Shown here: one piece after another, positions 1-6,995 of the stretch
How the letters are laid out: the number at the start of each line of letters is the position of its first letter
Numbering within the stretch: the first letter of the stretch is position 1
Source of the DNA: Balneolaceae bacterium SMO_bin1
GTDB lineage: Bacteria; Bacteroidota; Rhodothermia; Balneolales; Balneolaceae
Assembly (NCBI GenBank): GCA_003123965.1
Contig: NNSL01000461.1
Span: 1 to 11,313, forward strand
Length of the DNA stretch: 11,313 bases
Direction of reading: 5' to 3'
The notes under the pieces: generated by a model
Database searches by the model: none
Seen by the model: only the letters and a program-made list of their open reading frames with translations
Told to the model about the DNA's origin: nothing
Program-made: the position numbers and the translations under genes

Positions 1-138
1 CAAATAAATTACGATATGCTTTTGATAAAACAAGTCGGAAATGCAACGCTGTAAAATTGCCCGTTTCGGCTTTATCAGGAACATGCATTTCGTTAAGTTC
101 GATAATAATTTCCAGACTTCAATAAATCAGATCAACAC
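1..138. other. Left-edge region upstream of osmC, unassigned
   Basis: This short stretch precedes the osmC-like gene. On the minus strand two frames stay open to the window edge. One begins with an ATG at 88-86 and reads MHVPDKAETGNFTAL...; the other begins with an ATG at 84-82. On the plus strand one frame is open from position 3 to a TAA at 123-125. None can be assigned to a family from so few residues. The MHVPDKAETGNF frame looks the most protein-like, and would be the start of a gene diverging from osmC. A GATAAT at 101-106 could be a -10 box for osmC, but I see no convincing -35. I would not call a gene here. Confidence 0.3.
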
Positions 139-558
139 ATGAATATTACGGTACAAAAGCTCGAAAAGGATATGCATATGGAAGCCGTCAACGAACAGGG
201 CGGCAAAATTCGCATGGATGGCAACACCCAGATTGGTGGGCTTGAAGGCGGCTTTAGCCCCATGCAACTATTACTGGCGGGCATTGGCGGCTGCAGCGCA
301 ATAGACATCATAAATATACTGCAGAAGCAGAAACAACCGCTTGAGGATCTGCAGGTTGAAGTGGACGGCGATAAACAGAGTACGGGTAGTTACTCTGAAT
401 TTAAAACCATTCACCTGAAGTTTATTTTTACCGGTGATTTGGATAAAAAGAAAGTTGAGCGCGCAATCAACCTCTCGCTCGAGAAATACTGCTCAGTATC
501 GAAAGCGCTGGAAAAAGGTTCAAATATTACCTCCAGCTATGAAATTCTTAAGGGTTGA
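139..558 (+). CDS. OsmC family peroxiredoxin-like protein
   Basis: This is a 139-residue protein of the OsmC/Ohr family, small cytoplasmic enzymes that reduce organic hydroperoxides with a pair of cysteines. The two family cysteines are visible: Cys52 in GIGGCSAIDI, at the start of the central helix, and Cys118 in EKYCSVSKAL. The preceding GGFSPMQLLLAG stretch (38-48) is the usual 'P-x-x-LLLA' lead-in, and the length is normal for the family. The conserved pattern fits the YhfA-like branch better than Ohr, but I cannot place the subfamily firmly. The ATG at 139 gives the usual OsmC N-terminus. It converges with msrB with only 16 bp between stop codons, so two oxidative-damage genes sit tail to tail. 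The reductant and the physiological substrate cannot be read from sequence. Confidence 0.93.
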   Translation: MNITVQKLEKDMHMEAVNEQGGKIRMDGNTQIGGLEGGFSPMQLLLAGIGGCSAIDIINILQKQKQPLEDLQVEVDGDKQSTGSYSEFKTIHLKFIFTGDLDKKKVERAINLSLEKYCSVSKALEKGSNITSSYEILKG

Positions 559-570
559 TTCAACATATAG

Positions 571-584
571 AGAGCTACTGCTCT
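571..584. terminator. Weak hairpin between osmC and msrB
   Basis: A short perfect inverted repeat, AGAGC-TACT-GCTCT, overlaps the msrB stop codon (575-577) and lies just after the osmC stop. With a five-base-pair stem and no T-run on either side it is a poor intrinsic terminator. It is the only hairpin found between the two converging genes, so a role in stopping both transcripts is only a guess. Confidence 0.2.
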
Positions 585-1030
585 GCGCGCTCTACCAGTT
601 GAAGTGATGCCGAGTTGATGCAATACCGAAGCCCGGTTGGTTTGGGTCCGTCCGGGAAAACGTGACCCATATGCGCATCACATACATTGCAGAGCACCTC
701 AATACGTTTCATCCCAAAGCTGCGATCACTTTCGTAGCGTACCACGTTCTGCTGTACCGGCTCCGAAAAGCTAGGCCAGCCGGAACTGGATTCAAACTTT
801 TCAGTGGAATCGAAGAGCTCCGTACCACAACATACACACGCATACAAGCCCGGTTGGTGCGACTCGCAATATTCGCCCGTGCCCGGCCGTTCGGTGCCAT
901 GTTTACGGGTAATTTTAAATTGCGCGTCCGTTAACTGCTGTTTCCACTCTTCCTCAGATTTTTCTACTCTTTTTGGTGGTTCCGGATTACCATTATCTGC
1001 AAATTGCTGAACCTGTTTCCAGTCAATCAT
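575..1030 (-). CDS. msrB: Peptide-methionine (R)-S-oxide reductase MsrB
   Basis: This 151-residue enzyme reduces the R-diastereomer of methionine sulfoxide in proteins back to methionine. The MsrB signature is complete: TERPGTGEY (46-54), the SSSGWPSF block (81-88), the MGHVFPDGP block (121-129) and the active-site RYCINSASL, with catalytic Cys137. Two CxxC pairs, C65/C68 and C114/C117, match the structural zinc site of zinc-type MsrBs. The position about 56 residues before the catalytic Cys, where many MsrBs carry the resolving cysteine, holds serine. Cys55 in GEYCESH is an alternative resolving residue (inference). There is no signal peptide, so it is cytoplasmic. It stands alone rather than fused to MsrA. 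It converges on osmC and diverges from the kinase gene. Confidence 0.97.
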   Translation of the reverse strand: MIDWKQVQQFADNGNPEPPKRVEKSEEEWKQQLTDAQFKITRKHGTERPGTGEYCESHQPGLYACVCCGTELFDSTEKFESSSGWPSFSEPVQQNVVRYESDRSFGMKRIEVLCNVCDAHMGHVFPDGPKPTGLRYCINSASLQLVERAEQ

Positions 1031-1044
1031 TGTGTTTATAACTC

Positions 1045-1074
1045 ATTATGTTATTTCATTTAAATATGTAACAA
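1045..1074 (-). promoter_or_regulatory. Candidate sigma70-type promoter of msrB
   Basis: Read on the minus strand, TTGTTA (1074-1069) and CATAAT (1050-1045) are separated by 18 bp, upstream of the msrB ATG at 1030. The -10 box matches TATAAT at five of six positions, the -35 at four. The predicted start near 1038 would give a very short leader. The region is AT-rich, so a chance match is possible. Confidence 0.35.
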
Positions 1075-1138
1075 ACCCACGGGCAGCTATGGTTCCCCTT
1101 GCTTTCGGCCACATTCAATCATTTATTACCATATGAAT

Positions 1139-1166
1139 TTGTAAACGATCCATCGGTAGCTAAAAT
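1139..1166 (+). promoter_or_regulatory. Candidate promoter of the kinase gene
   Basis: TTGTAA (1139-1144) and TAAAAT (1161-1166) are separated by 16 bp and lie 20 bp before the ATG at 1186. If real, this promoter puts transcription start near 1173. That excludes the upstream TTG (1099) as start codon and supports the shorter protein. The boxes are moderate matches in AT-rich DNA. Confidence 0.3.
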
Positions 1167-1185
1167 AAAATTAATCGCTTTATTC

Positions 1186-2220
1186 ATGAACCTATATTCC
1201 AAGTTTCGCGATACACATCCCCACGCTTTTTTTGTTGATGAAGATAATCCCGAATCGATTCAAAATTATCTTCGCAATCAAGGATGGATTGATGAAAACA
1301 AACAGCTCGAATCCGTAGCGTCGGTCGGTGAACAAAATTTAAATAACGTTCTAAGGCTAACATTCAGTGATGGGCAATCGGTCATCATCAAACAGTCGCG
1401 GCCGTGGGTTGAGTCCTTGCCCGATATTCCTGCCCCGGCTGAGCGCTGCAACATTGAGGCCGCTTTTTTGCAAGAAACTGCACGCAATGATGACATCGCA
1501 TCTCGGGCCCCTAACGTGCTGCATTTCGATGAAGACGCCCACATTATACTGATGGAGGATTTGGGAGATGGCAACACACTGATCAACCTTTACGAGTCAG
1601 AGGAAGTACTCCAAGAGCAGACCCTGGTTGATATTCTGGAGTATCTATCGGCCCTTCATCAAAACTTTGCGCATCACAGCTGCAATTTTTATATCGAAAA
1701 CCGCGGCATGCGAAAACTTAAGGCCGAACACATGTTCCGTTTTCCTTTTGTAGAAGACAATGGCCTCGACCTTGATGAAGTTACCCCCGGGCTGGCTGAA
1801 GTCGGTGAAAAATATCGCAACGATGAGGAACTGATGGAACAGGTAGCATTCATGCAGTACCGGTACCTGCAAAACGGGGAAACCCTGCTCCATGGCGATT
1901 TCTGGCCCGGTAATATGCTGCGAACAGCAAACGGCATCAAAATAATTGGCCCTGAGTATTGTTTTTTCGGAGATGCCGAATTTGATCTTGGAATGCTTTA
2001 CGCGCATTTGCATCTGGCCCGGCAGCCCGAGGAGCTCCTTGCAAAAGTTGAGGAACACTATAAAAAACCGCCTACCTTTTCAGAAATGCTGTATCAGCAG
2101 TATGCAGGCACCGAAATATTGCGGCGAATACTGGGGCTTGAACAACTACCGCTTCACTTGAACCTGGAAGAAAAGGAAGACTTGCTTAACACAGCGCGTT
2201 CAATGCTGCTTGAAGAATAG
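1186..2220 (+). CDS. APH-fold phosphotransferase, methylthioribose kinase-like
   Basis: This is a 344-residue member of the aminoglycoside phosphotransferase/choline kinase superfamily, which moves the ATP gamma-phosphate to a small molecule. Visible parts are a nucleotide loop (VGEQNLNNVLRL), the ATP lysine in VIIKQSRPWV (Lys69), an acidic partner in RCNIEAAFL (Glu91), the hinge ILMEDLGDG and the catalytic loop LLHGDFWPGN (Asp238). The KQxxPWV and HGDxWPGN spacing most resembles methylthioribose kinase (methionine salvage), but no other salvage gene is nearby, so the substrate is open. Oddity: the metal-binding motif expected as D-P-E reads GPE, with Gly255 (codon GGC, 1948-1950) where Asp is expected; Glu257 is kept. 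I chose the ATG at 1186. The frame extends back to a TTG at 1099, but those 29 residues do not look like family sequence. Only 88 bp separate it from the FNT gene downstream, with no terminator seen, so co-transcription is plausible. Confidence 0.85.
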   Translation: MNLYSKFRDTHPHAFFVDEDNPESIQNYLRNQGWIDENKQLESVASVGEQNLNNVLRLTFSDGQSVIIKQSRPWVESLPDIPAPAERCNIEAAFLQETARNDDIASRAPNVLHFDEDAHIILMEDLGDGNTLINLYESEEVLQEQTLVDILEYLSALHQNFAHHSCNFYIENRGMRKLKAEHMFRFPFVEDNGLDLDEVTPGLAEVGEKYRNDEELMEQVAFMQYRYLQNGETLLHGDFWPGNMLRTANGIKIIGPEYCFFGDAEFDLGMLYAHLHLARQPEELLAKVEEHYKKPPTFSEMLYQQYAGTEILRRILGLEQLPLHLNLEEKEDLLNTARSMLLEE

Positions 2221-2308
2221 GAACATTATTGGTTATACGCGTTTAATGTAAGGGGGCGGTTTACCAACGCCGGAAGAGTTAAAATTTATATTTAGCAGAC
2301 CCTGTTGA

Positions 2309-3136
2309 ATGACTGAAGAAGAATCCGTAGAGGAAGCACAAGAACGATCATCACCGCGAGCCCTTATAATTTTTGAGGCCGTTCGTCGCGAGGGAGAGCA
2401 TGAACTCGAGCGGCCGGGGTCTGCACTTGCCTGGTCGGGTTTAGCAGCCGGACTTTCCATGGGGTTTTCGATGATTGCGCAAGCACTCATTGCAAATTAC
2501 CTGCCCGATGCTGACTGGACGCCATTGATCACTAAGTTTGGATACAGCATCGGTTTTCTGATTGTGATCTTGGGCAGGCAGCAACTGTTTACTGAAAACA
2601 CCCTTACTCCAATTCTGCCGCTGCTTGATTGCAAGAAGCTTTCCATGCTTCAAAAAGTAGCCCGCCTCTGGGCCATCGTATTTACAGCAAATATACTCGG
2701 CACGTTCTTGTTTGGATTTGCCACATACAGTGTCACCATATTTGAGCCCGGTATATATGATCAGTTCAATAAGTTGGCAACCGGTATTGTCGCCAGCGGC
2801 TTTAGTGAAACATTTTACCGCGGCATTTTTGCGGGATGGCTAATTGCGCTTATCATTTGGCTGCTGCCTTTTGCCGAAGAAGCCCGTATATGGGTGATCA
2901 TAATTATCACCTACCTGATTGGTTTAGGGGATTTCTCTCACATAATTGCTTCATCGGTTGATGGTTTTTACGGACTCTTTGCCCAGCAAATTACGCTCTA
3001 TGAATTCAGCTTTAACTTTTTTATTCCTACACTGCTGGGGAATATACTGGGCGGGGTTGCCTTGGTAGCCGCAATAAACTATGCACAGATAAGCTATGAG
3101 CATAAAAGGCATCCAAATAGAAAAGGGCTCAGCTAA
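2309..3136 (+). CDS. YfdC-like formate/nitrite transporter family channel
   Basis: This 275-residue inner-membrane protein belongs to the FNT family (FocA/NirC type), pentameric channels for small monovalent anions. It resembles the E. coli YfdC branch: an acidic soluble N-terminus of about 38 residues, then the ELERPGSALAWSGLAAGLSMG motif. About six hydrophobic segments are visible, near 39-63, 73-90, 118-142, 172-190, 194-208 and 235-259. The re-entrant loop signature GRQQLFTENT (89-98) and the pore histidine His211 in LGDFSHIIASSVDG are both present. YfdC-type proteins have no established substrate, and no formate, nitrite or sulfide enzyme is encoded nearby, so I leave the cargo open. The C-terminal tail is short and basic. 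The hairpin terminator starts inside the last codons. Confidence 0.93.
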   Translation: MTEEESVEEAQERSSPRALIIFEAVRREGEHELERPGSALAWSGLAAGLSMGFSMIAQALIANYLPDADWTPLITKFGYSIGFLIVILGRQQLFTENTLTPILPLLDCKKLSMLQKVARLWAIVFTANILGTFLFGFATYSVTIFEPGIYDQFNKLATGIVASGFSETFYRGIFAGWLIALIIWLLPFAEEARIWVIIIITYLIGLGDFSHIIASSVDGFYGLFAQQITLYEFSFNFFIPTLLGNILGGVALVAAINYAQISYEHKRHPNRKGLS

Positions 3137-3148
3137 AGCCGAGCCCTT
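3123..3148. terminator. Shared terminator between the FNT gene and gap
   Basis: AAGGGCTC (3123-3130) pairs perfectly with GAGCCCTT (3141-3148); an inner GC/GC pair across an A-C mismatch closes a TAAA loop. The hairpin contains the FNT stop codon (3134-3136). On the minus strand the stem is followed by a T-rich stretch (CCCTTTTCTATTT), so it is a good intrinsic terminator for gap. On the plus strand the T-tract is nearly absent (CCCTTCCAAAG), so it should stop the FNT transcript less efficiently. Confidence 0.75.
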
Positions 3149-3176
3149 CCAAAGTATACGTTGCAGATAGTGATAT

Positions 3177-4202
<1,026 letters not shown>

Positions 4203-4252
4203 TTATTTTCTTGTTTAAGCAAATGCTAAAATAATAATTTATTCACTAAATA

Positions 4253-4267
4253 CGTGATTTGATCACG
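4253..4267. promoter_or_regulatory. Inverted repeat CGTGAT-TTG-ATCACG upstream of gap
   Basis: A perfect 6-bp inverted repeat with a 3-bp spacer lies 75 bp before the gap start and 16 bp after the true end of the ankyrin gene. It could be an operator for gap. Alternatively it is a weak terminator of the ankyrin transcript; on the minus strand only ATTTAG follows, so the T-tract is poor. Its half, TGATCACG, recurs at the ankyrin promoter (5003-5010), which favours a protein-binding role. The regulator is unknown. Confidence 0.35.
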
Positions 4268-4282
4268 CTTTATCCTAACTAA

Positions 4283-4501
4283 TCAGTTTACCTCTTCATC
4301 AATGTCAATTTCTTCCGGAGCTTCGTCCAGCTCATCAATATCAGGGGTTTCCAGATCATCCTCATCTTCTTCCTCGTCAAAAATTGGCTCTTTTGGCTTT
4401 TTATCAGCCTTTGCTCCTGCCTTACGCAGCTCATTCGCAATTTCCATTTGGTCGTTATCCAGCGCAATAGTAAGCGCGGTTTCACCATTTTTATCTTTGG
4501 C
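4283..4501 (-). pseudogene. Out-of-frame C-terminal part of the ankyrin gene
   Basis: Read from 4501 down to the TGA at 4285-4283, this frame gives 72 codons without a stop, beginning AKDKNGETALTIALDNDQ. These first residues complete the sixth ankyrin repeat at exactly the consensus spacing after NGASVT, the last in-frame residues of the upstream part. Joining the two parts needs removal of one base, one of the two Gs read from 4502-4501 (ACAGGCC for ACAGCC). The rest is a lysine-rich linker followed by a very acidic tail rich in Glu and Asp (about residues 39-71 of this part). The lack of any stop suggests a recent mutation, a sequence error, or true frameshifting. It has no start codon of its own in this frame. 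Confidence 0.8.
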
Positions 4502-4967
4502 CTGTAACCGACGCGCCGTTCTCGAGCAACAGGTTTACAATGTCTAAATGACCTTCACGAGCGGCCTGCATGAGCGCAGTTTGTCCCCAACGCTGCGAGG
4601 CGTTTACGTCTGTGCCGTGGTGAAGCAATTTTTTAACAATACTGGTCTGTCCTTCCCGTGAAGCAAAAACTAGTGCCAGCCCTTGCGGCTTTGCCCCATG
4701 ATTGAGCAGATACGTGACCATATCTTCGTTGCCATTCTCAGCTGCTTTATTCAATGCTGTGCCGCCCATAGAAGTAGACGCATTGGTATCAGCGTCATTT
4801 TCGACCAGATACTTTACGAGTTCAAAGTTATTGCTGCCAGCTGCAAGTATGAGTGGTGTTGCGCCACTCTTTGAAGTCTCATTTACTGATTCTCCTTTGC
4901 GGTGAGCCTCCTTTACGGCTTCAAAATTCCCGGCTTTTGCTGCTTTTAATATCAACGAATCTTCCAT
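4491..4967 (-). CDS. Ankyrin-repeat protein, truncated by a frameshift
   Basis: As it stands the frame encodes 158 residues made almost wholly of ankyrin repeats, helix-turn-helix units that bind other proteins. Five repeats are visible near residues 2-28, 34-61, 68-92, 96-121 and 127-152, with the usual G-x-T-A/P-L starts (GATPLILAA, GGTALNKAA, GQTALMQAA) and LL-x-x-GA ends. The fourth is degenerate (GLALVFASREG). After NGASVT the frame runs into GQR and a stop. One base shifted, the sixth repeat and an acidic tail continue to 4283, giving about 227 residues if intact. There is no signal peptide or membrane segment, so it is probably cytoplasmic; the partner is unknown. The gene has its own promoter just upstream and follows fmt after 86 bp. 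Confidence 0.85.
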   Translation of the reverse strand: MEDSLILKAAKAGNFEAVKEAHRKGESVNETSKSGATPLILAAGSNNFELVKYLVENDADTNASTSMGGTALNKAAENGNEDMVTYLLNHGAKPQGLALVFASREGQTSIVKKLLHHGTDVNASQRWGQTALMQAAREGHLDIVNLLLENGASVTGQR

Positions 4968-5002
4968 GTAGTTAAATTATGGTTGTAAATAATAACCCGA
5001 TG

Positions 5003-5010
5003 CGTGATCA
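5003..5010. promoter_or_regulatory. TGATCACG element at the ankyrin transcription start
   Basis: Read on the minus strand, TGATCACG directly follows the TATAAT box and covers the expected start of transcription near 5004. The same eight bases form one arm-plus-spacer of the inverted repeat at 4253-4267 upstream of gap, in opposite orientation. A repressor site is possible, but eight bases with a palindromic TGATCA core can recur by chance. Confidence 0.25.
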
Positions 5011-5040
5011 ATTATATTCAAATATTTACTCATTTATCAA
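5011..5040 (-). promoter_or_regulatory. Near-consensus sigma70-type promoter of the ankyrin gene
   Basis: On the minus strand TTGATA (5040-5035) and TATAAT (5016-5011) are 18 bp apart. That is five of six and six of six matches to the sigma70 consensus with acceptable spacing, the best promoter match seen in the window. Transcription would start near 5004, about 37 bases before the ATG at 4967. It lies in the 86-bp gap after fmt, so the ankyrin gene need not depend on the upstream operon. Confidence 0.6.
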
Positions 5041-5053
5041 CTGTAAATAAAAT

Positions 5054-5971
5054 TTAATGGAGCATGCCGGTACCGCTGTATCCATTCATAAAATCTTTGC
5101 CGCTCATTTTACGTTTGCCCTGCAGCTGTACTTCTTCAAGAATTACTGTTTTTCCATCTGCGCATCCGGCCAATAGCTTGTCATCTTCCATCGCCAACTC
5201 TCCTCCACTGAGATCTTTTTCGGGGCCCATCTTTGAACGATAAAGGTTGAATTTAAGATCATCGAGCTCGGCCCAAGCCGTTGGGAATGGGCTTAACCCA
5301 CGAATTTTATTGTGTACTTTCTGAGCCTGATTATCAAAACTAACCTTGCAGTCTTCTTTAAAAAGTTTTGGAGCAGGTGTGGCTTTGCTGTGATCCTGCG
5401 CTCGCAGCTCGTGTTCGTTATTTTCGATGTCATCAACCGCCTTTACTAAAATATCGCTGCCCATCTTTTTCAAGCGATTATACAGATCACCCGTGGTTTC
5501 GTTTTCCCCAATTTCAGTTGATTTTTGGCTAATAATCTGACCCGTATCAACATTTTGGTCGAGCATAAAAACGGTACAACCGGTTTCAGTTTCTCCATTC
5601 ATAATAGCGTGGTGAATGGGCGCTGCACCCCGATATTTGGGCAGAAGTGAAGCATGTAAATTCACCGATCCAATGGCAGGAATTGCCAAAATATTCTCTG
5701 GCAAAATACGAAAGGCCACCACTACATAAAGATCGGCATTGAGCTCACGGAGTTGATTCTCAAATTCTGCGCTGTTTAAATCTTCAACCTCAATTACGGG
5801 CAGGCCAAGCTCAAGGGCCCGAGCCTTTACGGGTGTAGGCGATGTTTCGGAACCGCGGCCGCGGCGTTTATCTTTACCGCTCACCACCGCAGTAATTTCA
5901 TGAGATGACTGATGTAGTTTTTGCAGGCTTGGAAGAGCAAAATCGGGTGACCCCATAAATACAATATCCAT
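5054..5971 (-). CDS. fmt: Methionyl-tRNA formyltransferase
   Basis: This 305-residue enzyme formylates Met-tRNAfMet with 10-formyltetrahydrofolate, producing the initiator tRNA of bacterial translation. The N-terminal formyltransferase fold starts with IVFMGSPDFALPSL. The folate-binding and catalytic block VNLHASLLPKYRGAAPI contains Asn104, His106 and the SLLP motif, and Asp142 lies in DQNVDTGQII, completing the Asn-His-Asp catalytic set. The loop KDKRRGRGSETSPTPVK (33-49) is the basic tRNA-acceptor loop. The C-terminal OB-like domain begins near 205 with the characteristic IRGLSPFPTAWA (223-234). Length is normal. It is the last gene of the HU-ruvX-def-fmt cluster, 23 bp after def, and this pairing of formylation and deformylation genes is common in bacteria. 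Confidence 0.97.
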   Translation of the reverse strand: MDIVFMGSPDFALPSLQKLHQSSHEITAVVSGKDKRRGRGSETSPTPVKARALELGLPVIEVEDLNSAEFENQLRELNADLYVVVAFRILPENILAIPAIGSVNLHASLLPKYRGAAPIHHAIMNGETETGCTVFMLDQNVDTGQIISQKSTEIGENETTGDLYNRLKKMGSDILVKAVDDIENNEHELRAQDHSKATPAPKLFKEDCKVSFDNQAQKVHNKIRGLSPFPTAWAELDDLKFNLYRSKMGPEKDLSGGELAMEDDKLLAGCADGKTVILEEVQLQGKRKMSGKDFMNGYSGTGMLH

Positions 5972-5994
5972 CGCAGTAAACTTACGTCAACATT

Positions 5995-6561
5995 TTACTT
6001 ATTCTTTCCAACCACAGGGTAGGCAATTTCTTTTTCACCCTCATCGAGCGCTTTCAGCTTAGATGACAGCAGCTTGCGCTTAAAATATGAAAGATGGTCG
6101 ATAAAGAGCACCCCATCCAAATGATCAATTTCATGCTGAATTACACGCGCAAGTGGCCCATCAACCTCTAAGGTCTGTTCATTAAAATCACGATCTTTAA
6201 ACGTAACGGTAATTTTTTCAGGTCGGCTTACGGGCCCGGTTACGTCAGGTATACTCAGGCAGCCTTCATCCATCGTCACTTCCTCATCACTCGTAAACGA
6301 AATGGAAGGATTGATCATCGTCAACGGCCCATATTTTTCCTCGTCGGAATCCTCCTCTTCGGCGTACACGTCGGCATCGGCCACAAAAATGCGCAGCAGA
6401 CGTCCAATTTGTGGTGCAGCAAGCCCCACGCCGTCTGCATTGTACATGGTTTCAAACATGTCGTCGATAAGCTCTTGCAGCTCTTCGCTGTTCTCCCTTA
6501 CGGGTGATGCTTCTTTCCGAAGCACATCATCCTCGTAGGTAACAATGGGTAAAATGGCCAT
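5995..6561 (-). CDS. def: Peptide deformylase
   Basis: This 188-residue metalloenzyme removes the formyl group from the N-terminal Met of nascent proteins, undoing the step catalysed by the downstream fmt product. All three family motifs are present: GVGLAAPQIG (44-53), EGCLSIP (99-105) with metal ligand Cys101, and QHEIDHLDG (142-150) with ligands His143 and His147 and catalytic Glu144. A strongly acidic insert (about 62-77, with EEEDSDEEK) separates the first two motifs; acidic inserts here occur in related bacteria and fit a salt-adapted proteome. It lies 9 bp after ruvX and 23 bp before fmt, so one transcript is likely. Confidence 0.97.
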   Translation of the reverse strand: MAILPIVTYEDDVLRKEASPVRENSEELQELIDDMFETMYNADGVGLAAPQIGRLLRIFVADADVYAEEEDSDEEKYGPLTMINPSISFTSDEEVTMDEGCLSIPDVTGPVSRPEKITVTFKDRDFNEQTLEVDGPLARVIQHEIDHLDGVLFIDHLSYFKRKLLSSKLKALDEGEKEIAYPVVGKNK

Positions 6562-6570
6562 GGTTGTTAT

Positions 6571-6993
6571 CTATACTTCTTGTTCTAAATATTTTTGTAA
6601 AATGATGGCAGCTGCGGCTTGGTTAACCCGGTCTGATTTGCGACGTTTCATTTTTGGTACTCCGGCTTCTACCATTGCCGCCACAGCTTCTTTAGAGGTG
6701 TAGCGCTCGTCAATTTTGTCTATTTCAATTTCAGGGAAATGCAGCCGCAGTTTAGTTAAAAAACGTTCTACCATTTTTATAGCGCGCCCTTCGCCGCCTT
6801 CGGGGGTAAGCGGCCAACCAACCACGATTTTTTTAACGCGCTCGGTTTCCATCAGCTTTTCGAGCTCGTCGAAGACCACGTCTACGTGAAATGTACCAAT
6901 GGGATTGGCTACAGTACGCAGCAAGTCTGTTCGGGCCAGGCCCACCCATTTTGTACCAACGTCAATTCCTATAAAGCGTCCGTATTCTGCCAC
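6571..6993 (-). CDS. ruvX: RuvX/YqgF-type nuclease
   Basis: This 140-residue protein has the RNase H-like fold of the YqgF family, annotated as a putative Holliday junction resolvase and, in E. coli, shown to act in maturation of the 16S rRNA 5' end. The acidic catalytic set is visible: Asp11 in GIDVGTKWVGLA, Glu96 in IDERYTSKEA and Asp121 in KSDRVNQAAAAIIL. The conserved VVGWPLTPEGGEG (57-69) is also present. Length is typical. It sits 2 bp after the HU-like gene and 9 bp before def, close enough for translational coupling. Its position with translation genes fits the rRNA-processing role better than recombination, though this is inference. Confidence 0.94.
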   Translation of the reverse strand: MAEYGRFIGIDVGTKWVGLARTDLLRTVANPIGTFHVDVVFDELEKLMETERVKKIVVGWPLTPEGGEGRAIKMVERFLTKLRLHFPEIEIDKIDERYTSKEAVAAMVEAGVPKMKRRKSDRVNQAAAAIILQKYLEQEV

Positions 6994-6995
6994 GT

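Noticed and set aside
1..54. Plus-strand end reading ...LIKQVGNATL, reminiscent of the KQxGNAV motif of cytosine DNA methyltransferases
   Set aside because: Only 17 codons are visible, the motif is incomplete and the frame stops directly after it, so it is probably chance.
554..564. Small palindrome GTTGA-T-TCAAC at the osmC stop
   Set aside because: Five base pairs with a one-base loop cannot form a stable hairpin, and no T-run follows.
1099..1185. N-terminal extension of the kinase from a TTG at 1099
   Set aside because: The 29 added residues do not look like family sequence, a good ATG follows at 1186, and a promoter-like pair at 1139-1166 lies between the two starts.
4288..4488. Minus-strand 66-codon frame starting MVKPRLLLRW
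   Set aside because: It is the third frame over the ankyrin tail; the frame that ends at 4283 continues the ankyrin repeat and acidic tail, while this one is a Lys/Leu/Arg-rich shadow.
4302..4547. Plus-strand serine-rich frame
   Set aside because: Runs of serine are the antisense reading of the Glu/Asp-rich codons of the ankyrin tail.
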